Positions 1 to 8,929 of a stretch of DNA of 64,000 nucleotides are shown piece by piece (position 1 is the stretch's first letter; each line of letters begins with the position of its first letter). The notes under the pieces are model-generated. The model made no database searches, was not told the DNA's origin, and saw only the letters and a list, made by a program, of their open reading frames with translations. The stretch is from Mucilaginibacter_A sp964244955 (lineage in GTDB: Bacteria > Bacteroidota > Bacteroidia > Sphingobacteriales > Sphingobacteriaceae), in NCBI GenBank assembly GCA_964244955.1, contig CAXTKQ010000002.1, positions 30,110 to 94,109 of the forward strand, written 5' to 3'. The position numbers and the translations under genes were made by a program.

Positions 1-303
1 AAATACGGTGCAGGGCATGCCTCAGAAATAGCCTATGCGTTTGATAATATGGTGAGCAGAAACGGGGCCGTTATTACGCCTAAAGATAAAGAGGTCGCTA
101 AAGTGATGAACACGTATTGGACGAATTTTGCCAAAACAGGAAACCCTAATGGCGGTAGCTTACCTAACTGGCCGGTTTATGATCCAAAAAAGAATGAACT
201 GATCGAATTCCAGTCGGACGGGTCTGCTGTAGGCAAACCAGACCCTAAAAAGGCAAGACTCGATGTGATCGAAAAGGCCGTTACATCAGGCAATCTCCAT
301 TAA
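1..303 (+). CDS. Type B carboxylesterase, C-terminal fragment (5' end outside window)
   Basis: The frame is open from the first base, so the gene starts before the window and only about 100 C-terminal residues are seen. The fragment opens with GAGHASEIAYAF, the family's catalytic-histidine segment (G-x-x-H-x-x-E-I), followed by the typical tail with a W-x-N-F-A-K-T-G-N-P-N motif. Type B carboxylesterases are alpha/beta hydrolases that cleave carboxylic esters and are often secreted in Bacteroidota. The substrate cannot be told from this part. It lies 90 bases before an aldo/keto reductase on the same strand and may belong to the same redox gene block. Confidence 0.85.
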   Translation, partial: KYGAGHASEIAYAFDNMVSRNGAVITPKDKEVAKVMNTYWTNFAKTGNPNGGSLPNWPVYDPKKNELIEFQSDGSAVGKPDPKKARLDVIEKAVTSGNLH

Positions 304-392
304 TCAGTAATAATGGTATAAATACCCGTAATCCGTATCCTAAAATTCATCATTAAGGGAATGACCTTTGTATTGATTTAGGAAAAAGAATT

Positions 393-1244
393 ATGCAAAC
401 AGTAAAATTAAATAACGGCATAGAGATGCCGGTCTTAGGATTCGGGGTATTTCAGGTCACCGATCTGGACGAATGTGAAAGAAGTGTGGTGGATGCAATT
501 GAAACCGGTTACAGGTTGATCGATACTGCGCAGTCCTACATGAATGAAGAAGCTGTAGGGAAAGCGATCAAACGCAGTGGTGTAGCCAGAGAAGAATTGT
601 TTATCACAACCAAACTTTGGATACAATCCAACGGCTATGAAGGAACGAAGCAAGCTTTTGAAACTTCTTTAAAGAAACTTCAACTGGATTACTTAGACCT
701 ATACCTGATCCACCAGCCTTTCGGTGATGTTTACGGCGAATGGCGTGCTATGGAGGAGTTATATAAAGAAGGTAAAGTAAGGGCAATTGGGGTTAGCAAC
801 TTTCAACCGGACAGGCTGATCGACCTGATCTTACATAATGAGATTGTTCCTGCCGTTAACCAGGTAGAAACGCATCCTTTTCATCAGCAGATCGGAACGC
901 AACAATTCATGATCGAGAACAACGTGCAGATCGAATCATGGGGCCCGTTTGCTGAAGGCAAGAACAATATGTTCAAAAATGAGTTGCTGCAATCTATCGG
1001 TGACAAATATGGTAAATCAATTGCCCAGGTCGTACTGCGCTGGCTTACGCAAAGAGGTATTGTTGCCATCCCTAAATCGGTACGCAAAGAACGCATGGCA
1101 GAAAACCTGAACAGCCTTGATTTTGAACTGACCACTGAGGAAATGGAAAAGATCAAAACGCTTGACACCAATGCCAGCAGCTTTTTTGATCACCGTGATC
1201 CTAAGATGGTAAAATGGCTGGGAGAACGGAAATTGAATAACTAA
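393..1244 (+). CDS. Aldo/keto reductase, 2,5-diketogluconate-reductase type
   Basis: NADPH-dependent cytosolic reductase of carbonyl compounds, 283 aa, a normal length for AKR5-type enzymes. The catalytic tetrad is visible: D44 and Y49 (LIDTAQSY), K74 (TTKLW) and H107 (LIHQPF). The C-terminal IPKSVRKERMAEN segment is the usual cofactor-phosphate site. ATG at 393 follows a purine-rich GGAAAAAG stretch. It starts a same-strand run with a cupin (14 bases after its stop) and a second, distantly related reductase. Family is certain; the natural substrate is unknown. Confidence 0.93.
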   Translation: MQTVKLNNGIEMPVLGFGVFQVTDLDECERSVVDAIETGYRLIDTAQSYMNEEAVGKAIKRSGVAREELFITTKLWIQSNGYEGTKQAFETSLKKLQLDYLDLYLIHQPFGDVYGEWRAMEELYKEGKVRAIGVSNFQPDRLIDLILHNEIVPAVNQVETHPFHQQIGTQQFMIENNVQIESWGPFAEGKNNMFKNELLQSIGDKYGKSIAQVVLRWLTQRGIVAIPKSVRKERMAENLNSLDFELTTEEMEKIKTLDTNASSFFDHRDPKMVKWLGERKLNN

Positions 1245-1257
1245 ATAGCTGACCGAT

Positions 1258-1653
1258 ATGAAAATACACCGCATCGGCTCAAGGCCTTCTGGAAAAGGAC
1301 CTGCCGATTATTTTACCGGCACTGTCCGTATAGACCCGTTAAACGAACCACCTGAACCTGCCCGTGTAGCGATGGCGCTGGTCACTTTTGAACCGGGAGC
1401 GCGTACTGCCTGGCATACTCACCCTTACGGACAAACGCTTATTGTAACTGCAGGCGCCGGATGGGTACAGCGTGAGGGTGATGTCAAAGAAAACATTTTT
1501 CCGGGCGATGTGATTTATTTCGAGCCGAATGAAAAACATTGGCATGGCGCCACGGCTACTACGGCCATGAGCCACATTGCGGTACAGGAAAAGAAAAACG
1601 GTTCCCCGGTGACCTGGATGAAGCAGGTTACTGATGAACATTACAATGGTTAA
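1258..1653 (+). CDS. Small cupin protein, manganese hydroxynitrile lyase (GtHNL)-like
   Basis: A 131-residue single-domain cupin. H53, H55, Q59 (WHTHPYGQ) and H94 (EKHWHGA) fall at the positions I recall as metal ligands of the Granulicella tundricola (R)-selective hydroxynitrile lyase, and the N-terminal SGKGPADYFTGTVRID stretch and C-terminal VTDEHY also fit that family. Such proteins usually bind Mn2+ or Fe2+. Lyase activity is side chemistry in characterised members, so the physiological role is open. No signal peptide, hence cytosolic. It sits between two aldo/keto reductases, 14 bases after the first, suggesting co-transcription. Two related cupins lie further on (2693 and 7752). Confidence 0.88.
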   Translation: MKIHRIGSRPSGKGPADYFTGTVRIDPLNEPPEPARVAMALVTFEPGARTAWHTHPYGQTLIVTAGAGWVQREGDVKENIFPGDVIYFEPNEKHWHGATATTAMSHIAVQEKKNGSPVTWMKQVTDEHYNG

Positions 1654-1664
1654 TTAAGTTGAAC

Positions 1665-2648
1665 ATGAAAAAGAGACAATTAGGAAATAGCGGGTTGGAA
1701 GTATCCGCCCTGGGATTGGGTTGTATGGGACTAAGCTTTGGCTATGGTCCGGCAACAGATAAAAACGACGCGATAAAATTATTGCATGCGGCGGTAGAAC
1801 GTGGTGTTACCTTTTTCGATACTGCCGAGGCTTACGGGCCATTCGATAATGAAGAATTGCTTGGTGAGGCTTTAGCACCTTACCGCGACCAGGTAGTGAT
1901 CGCTACTAAATTCGGCTTTAAGGAAGGCAAACCACCACTCGGTGTGGACAGTCGCCCGGAAAATATCAGAGCGGTAGCGGAGGCATCGCTTAAACGCCTC
2001 CGTACGGATGTGATCGACTTATTTTATCAGCACCGGGTTGATCCGAACGTGCCAATGGAAGATGTTGCCGGAACCGTTAAAGATTTGATACAGGAAGGGA
2101 AAGTAAAGCATTTTGGCCTTTCGGAGTCCGGAGCAGATTCCATCCGAAAAGCTCATGCGGTGCAGCCTGTTACAGCCCTGCAAAGTGAATACTCGTTATG
2201 GTGGCGCGAACCTGAACAGGATATTTTACCTACGCTTGAAGAACTGGGGATTGGCTTTGTTCCATTCAGCCCGCTCGGTAAAGGATTTTTGACCGGTGCG
2301 ATCAACGAAAACACCACATTCGACAAGACTGATTTTCGCAATACCGTTCCCCGTTTTTCAGAAGAGAACCGTAAAGCGAACCAGGCACTGGTTGAACTGT
2401 TAGGGCAAATTGCTGCGGAAAGAAATGCAACTCCGGCTCAAATAGCATTGGGCTGGTTACTCGCGCAAAAACCGTGGATCGTCCCTATTCCAGGCACTAC
2501 AAAGTTGCATCGTTTGGAAGAGAACCTAGGCGCAGCAGATATAGAATTGTCCGCAGAAGATCTTAATCAAATCATCGGTGCGCTGTCCGATATTGAAATA
2601 CAGGGACATCGCTACTCAGAACAGGCGCAAAAAATGATAAATCGATGA
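1665..2648 (+). CDS. Aldo/keto reductase, YakC/AKR13 type
   Basis: 327-residue NADP(H)-dependent oxidoreductase of the YakC/AKR13 type. Catalytic residues counted from the chosen start are D52 and Y57 (FDTAEAYGPF), K82 (ATKFGF) and H123 (YQHRVDP); the C-terminal IPGTTKLHRLEEN segment is the cofactor-binding loop. A TTG at 1659 would add two residues; ATG at 1665 gives the usual MKKRQLG start. It follows the cupin by 11 bases. Strongly similar to the exported reductase at 5896, so the two are paralogues serving cytoplasm and envelope. Confidence 0.92.
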   Translation: MKKRQLGNSGLEVSALGLGCMGLSFGYGPATDKNDAIKLLHAAVERGVTFFDTAEAYGPFDNEELLGEALAPYRDQVVIATKFGFKEGKPPLGVDSRPENIRAVAEASLKRLRTDVIDLFYQHRVDPNVPMEDVAGTVKDLIQEGKVKHFGLSESGADSIRKAHAVQPVTALQSEYSLWWREPEQDILPTLEELGIGFVPFSPLGKGFLTGAINENTTFDKTDFRNTVPRFSEENRKANQALVELLGQIAAERNATPAQIALGWLLAQKPWIVPIPGTTKLHRLEENLGAADIELSAEDLNQIIGALSDIEIQGHRYSEQAQKMINR

Positions 2649-2692
2649 TGTTTAATGAGGGACGGTTATCCGCCCCTTAACAAGTTCAAAAT

Positions 2693-3148
2693 ATGAAAAA
2701 ACTAATTTTGGCTGCCGTAATTGGAGCCGCATTCTTTAAGAGTGCCTTAGCACAAGACAAACCCATCTTCCCGAAAGGTGAAATTGCCACTGTAAATAAT
2801 CATACCGGAACGGTTTGGCTGAACGAACTGAATAAACCGGACAGCACAATTGACATTGCTATAGCTACAGCAACTTTTGCACCCGGTGCTAAATTAGATT
2901 GGCATATCCACCCGGCAGGGCAGATTCTGATGATTACCGAAGGTATTGGTTATTACCAGGAAAAAGGTAAAGCCATTCAGGTAGTGCACAAAGGTGATGT
3001 GGTTAAATGTGTACCAGGCGTTGCGCACTGGCATGGCGCATCACCCAAAAGCACTTTCACTTATGTAGCTGCAAGTACAAACAGCGCGAAAAACAAAACG
3101 ATATGGCTTCAGCGGGTAACCGATGCTGAATACAATAACGTTAAGTAA
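2693..3148 (+). CDS. Exported cupin, HNL-like
   Basis: 151 residues with an N-terminal signal peptide (MKKLILAAVIGAAFF, predicted cut after SALA), so periplasmic. The cupin has the same ligand pattern as the cytosolic one at 1258: WHIHPAGQ and AHWHGA, plus a closing VTDAEYNN. The paralogue fused to a decarboxylase part at 7752 shares the GYYQEK and KGDVVKC/KGDVIKC segments, so this copy is closer to that one. It lies 44 bases after the AKR13-type reductase and is the last gene before convergent transcription from the two-component pair. Function unknown beyond a probable metal-bound small-molecule enzyme. Confidence 0.85.
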   Translation: MKKLILAAVIGAAFFKSALAQDKPIFPKGEIATVNNHTGTVWLNELNKPDSTIDIAIATATFAPGAKLDWHIHPAGQILMITEGIGYYQEKGKAIQVVHKGDVVKCVPGVAHWHGASPKSTFTYVAASTNSAKNKTIWLQRVTDAEYNNVK

Positions 3149-3183
3149 TAGGCGGGCAAAGGGGTTGATTATGGTTATTTACG

Positions 3184-3200
3184 AGCAAAATGCTTTTGCT
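3184..3200. terminator. Short hairpin between convergent genes
   Basis: AGCAAAA and TTTTGCT form a 7-bp stem around a 3-base loop. It lies between the cupin (+) and the response regulator (-) and overlaps the latter's stop codon. Without a strong U tract it is only a possible terminator. Confidence 0.3.
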
Positions 3201-3951
3201 ATACCCAATCCTTTATAAACTCATTAAATGCCTGCTTGTATTGTTCAGTTACCGGAATGGTGAGTTCGCCTATCTGAAGGGTATTTTTTGCTATTGCGGT
3301 AACCGCACTGCCTGCAACGATGAACGACCGGTGTATACGGATAAAACCCGATGCTGAAAGTTTCTCTTCGAGGTTCTTTAAACTGATCAGGGTAAGCATG
3401 GGTTTATCCTGATTCTTCAGATAGATTTTGACGTAATCTTTCAGTCCTTCAATATACAGTATATCCGTAATCTGGATTTTGACCAATTGATAGTCAACTT
3501 TAAGGTAAATGTAATTCCTTTCCAAACGCTGTTCTGCGGGTGCTGAATGTGTATCCTCCTTGTTATCACCAACCAATTTGAAATAATCATAGGCCTTGGT
3601 GGCCGATCTGGTAAAATCAACAAAACTGAATGGTTTTAACAAATAATCCAGCGCATCTACTTTAAAACCCTCCAGCGCGTATTGATCATATGCGGTGGTA
3701 AAAATCACACGAAGTGCTTTTTTTCTCCCTGATTGCTCAATGATTCTGGCCAGCTCTATGCCGCTCAGATCAGCCATACGGATGTCAAGGAACAGCAGTT
3801 GGAGTTCCGGCTGTTCATGTGTTGCCTTTAGTGCGTCAACGGCGTTCGTAAATGTCCCGATTAAATTCAAAAATGGCGTTTGCTCAATGTAAGAGGCAAT
3901 AAGTTTTAAGGCCACCGGTTCATCATCTACAGCAATACAATTTATCCTCAT
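3199..3951 (-). CDS. LytTR-family response regulator
   Basis: 250 residues. The receiver domain covers about 1-120, with acidic residues in VDDEP and the phosphorylation aspartate in LLFLDIRMADLSG, then KP in LLKPFSF. A LytTR DNA-binding domain covers about 150-250 (YIYLKVDYQLVKI, FIRIHRSFIV). It receives phosphate from the neighbouring LytS-like kinase; the two genes overlap by 4 bases (ATGA), giving coupled translation. LytTR proteins bind short direct repeats upstream of their targets. The location, in the middle of the redox block and on the opposite strand, makes those genes likely targets; this is inference. Confidence 0.93.
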   Translation of the reverse strand: MRINCIAVDDEPVALKLIASYIEQTPFLNLIGTFTNAVDALKATHEQPELQLLFLDIRMADLSGIELARIIEQSGRKKALRVIFTTAYDQYALEGFKVDALDYLLKPFSFVDFTRSATKAYDYFKLVGDNKEDTHSAPAEQRLERNYIYLKVDYQLVKIQITDILYIEGLKDYVKIYLKNQDKPMLTLISLKNLEEKLSASGFIRIHRSFIVAGSAVTAIAKNTLQIGELTIPVTEQYKQAFNEFIKDWV

Positions 3952-5000
3952 GGCAATTGGAGCTTTAATATTACGGTATAGTCCTGAGTACTATGATCAT
4001 CAAATACTTCCAGCGTATACCTGTTGGGATATAACAGATCAAGCCGGCGTTTGGTGTTGGCAATGCCGATTCCGTTGCTTTCTTCCAGGAATTGTGCTTT
4101 TTCTTTGAACAATGAATTCTTTACTTCGACCTTAAAATTTGTGGCTGACTGGCTGATATCGACATATATATAACTGGGATTTACCAGGCTAATGCCGTGC
4201 TTAAACGCATTTTCAATAAAGGGTAAAAAAAGCATGGGCGCAACCTCATAATTTCGTATCCCATCCTGCTTTTCATAGATGATCTGCACGCCTTCGGTTA
4301 ACCTTAACCGCATTAAGGAGATGTAGTCTTCAATAAACTTCAGTTCCTTCTCCAGGGTGGTCATATCATTCTTGGTATCATAGATGACATAACGCATCAT
4401 GTGCGACAAGGTATAGATGGCTTCCTTTGATGCAGACGGATTGGTATCAGACAAGCCGTAGATTGTGTGTAAGGTGTTAAAAAAGAAATGCGGATTGATC
4501 TGCGCCTTTAACAGCGAAAGTTCTGTATTCACTTTGTCCCGCTCTGTTGCTTCTATAACGGCCTGGTGGGCTTTTAACTTTTGATAAAACGCGATGATGC
4601 TGCTGATTCCTAATAATACCATTGCTGTCATCATTGTCCAGTAAAAGTCGTGCGAGCTCGTGCCGGCAGGCTTTTTATTGTATTGCTTTGCGAAGGCGGC
4701 GTTGGAGCCGGTCACATCATCGAGAAAGCTATTCAGGTATACCATGGCCATCACCAATCCTAATGATATGCCTATAAAAAGCAATACCCTGTTTTTAAAC
4801 AATAATTGCGGGGTTAAAAGCAACAAATTAAAATAAAACAACCCTGCCCAAAGGAGGTGCATAAGTATCCGCTTAACCCAAAACTCGTCGGGAGGGTTGA
4901 ATGGCCAGGTTAATGGGAAAAGGGTGTATATCACGAGGCCGGACACAATATAGAAATGTACCGACAAGAACACTTTTTTCAGAACAGGGAAAGCCATCAT
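3948..5000 (-). CDS. LytS/YehU-type sensor histidine kinase
   Basis: Membrane sensor kinase of the His_kinase (PF06580) family, about 350 aa. Four hydrophobic segments fill the N-terminal 150 residues, followed by a short coiled coil, the phospho-acceptor box INPHFFFNTLH, the N box PFIENAFKHG and the G box SNGIGIANTKRRL. The frame is open further upstream to a GTG at 5099, but the ATG pair at 5000/4997 (MMAFPVLKKVF) gives the expected short lead before the first membrane segment; the longer version would contain a DNA hairpin. It acts with the LytTR regulator that overlaps its stop codon. Confidence 0.9.
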   Translation of the reverse strand: MMAFPVLKKVFLSVHFYIVSGLVIYTLFPLTWPFNPPDEFWVKRILMHLLWAGLFYFNLLLLTPQLLFKNRVLLFIGISLGLVMAMVYLNSFLDDVTGSNAAFAKQYNKKPAGTSSHDFYWTMMTAMVLLGISSIIAFYQKLKAHQAVIEATERDKVNTELSLLKAQINPHFFFNTLHTIYGLSDTNPSASKEAIYTLSHMMRYVIYDTKNDMTTLEKELKFIEDYISLMRLRLTEGVQIIYEKQDGIRNYEVAPMLFLPFIENAFKHGISLVNPSYIYVDISQSATNFKVEVKNSLFKEKAQFLEESNGIGIANTKRRLDLLYPNRYTLEVFDDHSTQDYTVILKLQLP

Positions 5001-5030
5001 ATCAATTGATGTAAAAATAGTATAAAAAAA

Positions 5031-5077
5031 GTGCGTTTTGTTTCTCAGGCAAAACGCACATACTGTTTCAAAACAGT
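5031..5077. promoter_or_regulatory. Hairpin plus palindrome upstream of the kinase gene
   Basis: GTGCGTTTTG and CAAAACGCAC form a perfect 10-bp stem with a 9-base loop (5031-5059). Directly next to it lies ACTGTTTCAAAACAGT (5062-5077), a 7+2+7 palindrome. Both sit just before the chosen kinase start at 5000. They could be a leader hairpin plus an operator. Confidence 0.4.
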
Positions 5078-5369
5078 AATCAACTAAATCCCATCTCACC
5101 GGGACAGATACAAATGAGCACTTTTCCAGTTAATAAAAAGTATCAAATAGACGGCTACAGCGGTAAAATCGATAGAATGGCAATTTTTATCTATCATGAT
5201 TATCATTAGGTAGGTGAATACAAAAGGATTTTCCGCCTATTTAATAATTGCCCACCGATTAGGCCATCGATTCTAAATGCTGTCTCGTCTATTTTTAAAG
5301 GGAAACTGTCTATTTGCCCGTTTTTACAAAATGAATTTGCGTTGCTTTAATAAACAAAACTAATGAACC

Positions 5370-5879
5370 ATGAAAAATATACTCATCGCGGCCTTTCTGT
5401 TGTTTGCCGGTTCCCAGCTATCCCATGCACAGGCTAAGCTGCCGGGCGCAGTGGGAAGCCCGACTAAAGACGAACAAGAAATTCTTGAACTTTCCAAGAA
5501 TAAGTGGACCTGGATGGCAGACAAGAATGTAGAGAAACTTAACTACTTGTTTAATGAAAAATGTGTTTTCGTCCATATGGGCGGAAGCTGGGGTAAAACG
5601 CAGGAACTGAACACGATCAAAGGCGGCTTTATCTGGTATAAAAAAGCTGATGTATATGGCGCGTCCGTAAATATTTTTGGTAATACGGCCATTCTATTAA
5701 ATGACATAGACTTATTAGCTGTAGTTGGCGGCAACGAAGTGATCCACGCCTTTATGGTAACGGAAGTTTACCTGAAAGAAAACGGCCAATGGAAAATGGG
5801 CTCGTTAACATTTTCAACTTTGATGCGACCGGTTAAAATGAAAAGCAATACTCCTCAGCCGGCACAGCCGCAACACTAA
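5370..5879 (+). CDS. Exported DUF4440 / NTF2-like protein
   Basis: 169 residues with a clear signal peptide (MKNILIAAFLLFAGSQLSHA, cut before QAKL). The mature part is a SnoaL/NTF2-type cone fold of the DUF4440 family: an N-terminal helix (EILELSKNKWTWMADKN), the LNYLFNEKCVFVHMGG strand region and the C-terminal pattern GQWKMGSLTFS. Such domains bind small molecules or act as isomerases, hydratases or helper subunits; no catalytic residues can be assigned. It precedes the exported reductase by 16 bases and is probably co-transcribed with it in a periplasmic redox group. Confidence 0.85.
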   Translation: MKNILIAAFLLFAGSQLSHAQAKLPGAVGSPTKDEQEILELSKNKWTWMADKNVEKLNYLFNEKCVFVHMGGSWGKTQELNTIKGGFIWYKKADVYGASVNIFGNTAILLNDIDLLAVVGGNEVIHAFMVTEVYLKENGQWKMGSLTFSTLMRPVKMKSNTPQPAQPQH

Positions 5880-5895
5880 CATTACTCTATTAGCT

Positions 5896-7020
5896 ATGAA
5901 TCGTCGTGATATATTAAAAACAGGTTTAACACTTGCCGGAGGCACTTTGTTAGCCTCAAATTCCAGCGCAAGTGCGCTGATACCGGCAGCTTTGGCGCCA
6001 AACGCCAATCCCGGTCGCCGAAAACTGGGTAAATTGGAGGTTTCCAGTATAGGCCTGGGCGTGCAGAACATGCCGCGCACTTATGAAACAACCATTCCCT
6101 CCCGCCCGGAGATGATTAACATCATTCATAAGGCTTACGACAATGGCGTAACCTTATTTGATACAGCAGAGGCCTACGGGCCATTTGAAAGTGAGCGCAT
6201 TCTGGGTGACGCAACAGCATCATTTCGAAACAAGATTGTCATCGAAACAAAATACGGCTGGAATATAGATCAGAAAACCGGTCAGCGTCTGCCTGGCTTG
6301 AACAGCCGCCCTGAACATATCAAGGAAGTTGTGGAAGGGATGCTAAAACGCCTTCGTACTGACAGAATCGACCTTTTATACCAACATCGCGTAGATCCGG
6401 CAGTGCCAATCGAAGACGTTGTTGGCGCGATCAAAGATCTGATTGGCCAGGGTAAGGTATTACACTACGGCCTTTCCGAGCCAGGACCACAAACGGTGAG
6501 GCGGGCACATGCCATTCATCCGGTCTCGGCTATTCAAAATGAATATTCGCTGCTGTGGCGCGGCCCCGAAGAGGTGATCCTTCCGCTTTGCGAAGAATTG
6601 GGCATCGGATTCGTTTGCTGGAGCCCGCTGGGCGTAGGATTTCTTACCGGAGCTATTGACGCCCAGACACGGTTTGCTCCGGGCGACATACGTGGTTCCG
6701 AATCGCGTTTTTCGCCTGAAAACATTGCAAAAAACATGGCACTATTAAATGTTGTAAAAAAGTGGGCTGCACAAAAAGAAGCGACACCTGCCCAGATCTC
6801 GCTTGCCTGGTTAACGGCACAAAAGCCGTGGATCGTGCCTATCCCCGGCACCACGCAGATGGCACATATGATGGAAAATACGGGCGCAGCAAACGTAAAA
6901 TTCACAACCGATGATTTAAAGAAGTTCAATGCCGAATTGGCTGCGATCAAAATTGAAGGGGTTAGATTACCGGAATTTGTTTTGGCGTTTTCGGGTGTCG
7001 AAGCACCACCAAAGAAATAA
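5896..7020 (+). CDS. Aldo/keto reductase with twin-arginine signal
   Basis: 374 residues. The N-terminus has a twin-arginine motif (NRRDILKTG) and a short hydrophobic stretch, so it is probably exported folded by Tat with its cofactor. The body is an AKR13-type barrel close to the protein at 1665: FDTAEAYGPF, ETKYGW, YQHRVDPAVP and IPGTTQMAHMMEN. Periplasmic NADP-dependent enzymes are unusual because NADPH is not freely available there; tightly bound cofactor or a different donor is implied. It lies between the DUF4440 gene and the flavodoxin gene on the same strand. Confidence 0.9.
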   Translation: MNRRDILKTGLTLAGGTLLASNSSASALIPAALAPNANPGRRKLGKLEVSSIGLGVQNMPRTYETTIPSRPEMINIIHKAYDNGVTLFDTAEAYGPFESERILGDATASFRNKIVIETKYGWNIDQKTGQRLPGLNSRPEHIKEVVEGMLKRLRTDRIDLLYQHRVDPAVPIEDVVGAIKDLIGQGKVLHYGLSEPGPQTVRRAHAIHPVSAIQNEYSLLWRGPEEVILPLCEELGIGFVCWSPLGVGFLTGAIDAQTRFAPGDIRGSESRFSPENIAKNMALLNVVKKWAAQKEATPAQISLAWLTAQKPWIVPIPGTTQMAHMMENTGAANVKFTTDDLKKFNAELAAIKIEGVRLPEFVLAFSGVEAPPKK

Positions 7021-7113
7021 ATACATCGGCAATAGCTCGACGCTAATTGGTCTTGAAAGTTTGCCAGCCTAAGTTGCAATTCGATATCGGTTTAACCAGA
7101 GAACGTTACAGCT

Positions 7114-7755
7114 ATGAAAGTTTTAAGAACCCTTGTAATGGTTACTACAATTGCCCTGACGGCAAGTTGCTCCAAGGCGCAGCGGGCCTCGGGTGACAAT
7201 AACGCGGATTCGGCAGGTATAGGATCTCCTACAGGTAAAAAAGTATTGATCGTTTACTTGTCCAGGACCAATAACACAAATGCGATAGCCCAGATCATTC
7301 AAAAGAAGGTTGGAGGCGATTTGGTGGCTTTGGAGCTTGCCAATCCTTATCCTGAAAACTACCAGGCCATTGTAGCCCAGGTAGCCCGTGAGAATGAAAC
7401 AGGCTTCTTGCCGCCGCTCAGGACAAAAATAGACAGCATTTCAAAGTATGATGTCATATTTCTCGGCTTCCCAACCTGGGGAATGCAATTGCCGCCGCCG
7501 ATGAAAAGTTTCCTGAAGCAATACGATCTGAGCGGTAAAACCGTCGTGCCTTTCAACAGTAATGCGGGTTATGGTATCGGCAGCACTTTTGAAACGGTAA
7601 AGGAACTGGCACCTAACAGTAAAGTGTTGGAAGGCTACACCACAAAAGGTGGCATTGAAAGGGACGGGATCTTGCTTGTCATTCAGGGAGACAAAGAGAA
7701 GCAGGTAAAGGAAGCGGTAAGCACTTGGTTGAAAAAGATCAGCATCATAAAATGA
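7114..7755 (+). CDS. Lipoprotein flavodoxin
   Basis: 213 residues. A lipobox (LTASC) after the N-terminal hydrophobic segment predicts a membrane-anchored lipoprotein. The flavodoxin-type FMN-binding loop is seen as VYLSRTNNTNAIA, with a second flavin loop at GFPTWGMQLPPP. It should shuttle electrons at the periplasmic face, consistent with the neighbouring exported reductase. Its TGA overlaps the ATG of the next gene (ATGA at 7752-7755), indicating translational coupling to the decarboxylase-cupin fusion. Confidence 0.9.
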   Translation: MKVLRTLVMVTTIALTASCSKAQRASGDNNADSAGIGSPTGKKVLIVYLSRTNNTNAIAQIIQKKVGGDLVALELANPYPENYQAIVAQVARENETGFLPPLRTKIDSISKYDVIFLGFPTWGMQLPPPMKSFLKQYDLSGKTVVPFNSNAGYGIGSTFETVKELAPNSKVLEGYTTKGGIERDGILLVIQGDKEKQVKEAVSTWLKKISIIK

Positions 7756-8903
7756 TGAAAAGATTTACCCGTATAATCTGCGGTTCACTGGCTATGCTGA
7801 TGTGGAGCTTGAATACTTTCGCCCAACAAAACTCGGTACTTAGTATAAAACTGAGCCCGAAACAGGAAAGCATTATTCCCATAGCTGCTTATACAGCAAA
7901 TGGCGACCAGGCGGGGTTGAAAAAAGCTTTAGCCAAAGGCTTAATTGCCGGTCTGACGATTAATGAGCTCAAGGAAATATTAGTTCAGTTGTATGCCTAC
8001 GCCGGCTTCCCCAGAAGTTTAAATGCCATCAGCACCTTGCAAGGTTTGCTTAATGAACGAAAGCAAAGTGGAATTATAGACGTATTGGGCAAAGAATCCG
8101 GAAAGCGAACATTCAATAATGGAAAATTCGCGTTCGGTAAAGATGTGCAAACTAAACTGACCGGTAGTACTGCAACGGGTTCCGCTCAAACTTTTGTCCC
8201 CTTTATCGACACATTGCTTAAAGAGCATCTTTTTGCCGATATTTTCAGCAGGGCCATCCTTGATTTTAAAACAAGGGAAATCGCGACAATTTCGGCCCTG
8301 GCCAGTCTTGGCGGCGTGGAAGGACAATTGCGGGGGCATCTGGGTGTTGGCAGAAACGTAGGTTTATCAGAAGGGCAGTTGAGAGGTATCGCCAGAAAGT
8401 TATCGGTAGAAGTTGATAAGGATGCAGGCGAAACTACTGCAAAATTGTTGGATGGGATGTTCAGTGCAGCATCCACTTCGCCAGCATCCGCTCCGGCACT
8501 TTTATCCATCAAAGAACCAACATTTGCCAAAGGAAACAAAGTGTCTAACGGCAATTTTACCGGCAATGTTTGGGTGAACATGCTGACCAGCGTAGATACG
8601 GCGAACAGCACATCGGTTGGTAATGTCACTTTTGCACCACAGGCGCGTTCTAACTGGCACCGGCATCCGTCCGGACAGATATTATTAGTCACAGACGGCC
8701 TCGGTTACTACCAGGAAAAGGAACAACCGGTCCGCCTGATCCGAAAGGGAGATGTCATAAAGTGTCTGCCAAATATTGCGCACTGGCACGGTGCATCACG
8801 CGACAACTCCATGAGCCATGTTACTTTGGGCCCGGATAACGGAAAAGGACCGGTAGAATGGTTAGGGAGCGTAACAGACGAAGAGTATAACCAGTTAAAA
8901 TAA
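7752..8903 (+). CDS. Exported carboxymuconolactone decarboxylase-cupin fusion
   Basis: About 383 residues. ATG at 7752 overlaps the flavodoxin stop; upstream in-frame codons belong to the flavodoxin gene. A signal peptide (CGSLAMLMWSLNTFA) precedes two carboxymuconolactone-decarboxylase-like helical repeats: residues ~40-100 with QLYAYAGFPRSLNA and ~150-225 with TREIATISALASLGG. The CxxC pair of AhpD relatives is absent. The C-terminal ~120 residues are an HNL-like cupin with WHRHPSGQ and AHWHGAS, matching the separate cupin at 2693. A periplasmic metal enzyme is likely; the reaction is not known. Confidence 0.88.
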   Translation: MMKRFTRIICGSLAMLMWSLNTFAQQNSVLSIKLSPKQESIIPIAAYTANGDQAGLKKALAKGLIAGLTINELKEILVQLYAYAGFPRSLNAISTLQGLLNERKQSGIIDVLGKESGKRTFNNGKFAFGKDVQTKLTGSTATGSAQTFVPFIDTLLKEHLFADIFSRAILDFKTREIATISALASLGGVEGQLRGHLGVGRNVGLSEGQLRGIARKLSVEVDKDAGETTAKLLDGMFSAASTSPASAPALLSIKEPTFAKGNKVSNGNFTGNVWVNMLTSVDTANSTSVGNVTFAPQARSNWHRHPSGQILLVTDGLGYYQEKEQPVRLIRKGDVIKCLPNIAHWHGASRDNSMSHVTLGPDNGKGPVEWLGSVTDEEYNQLK

Positions 8904-8929
8904 CTTAATCTTTTTAAAACTTTTGGCGT

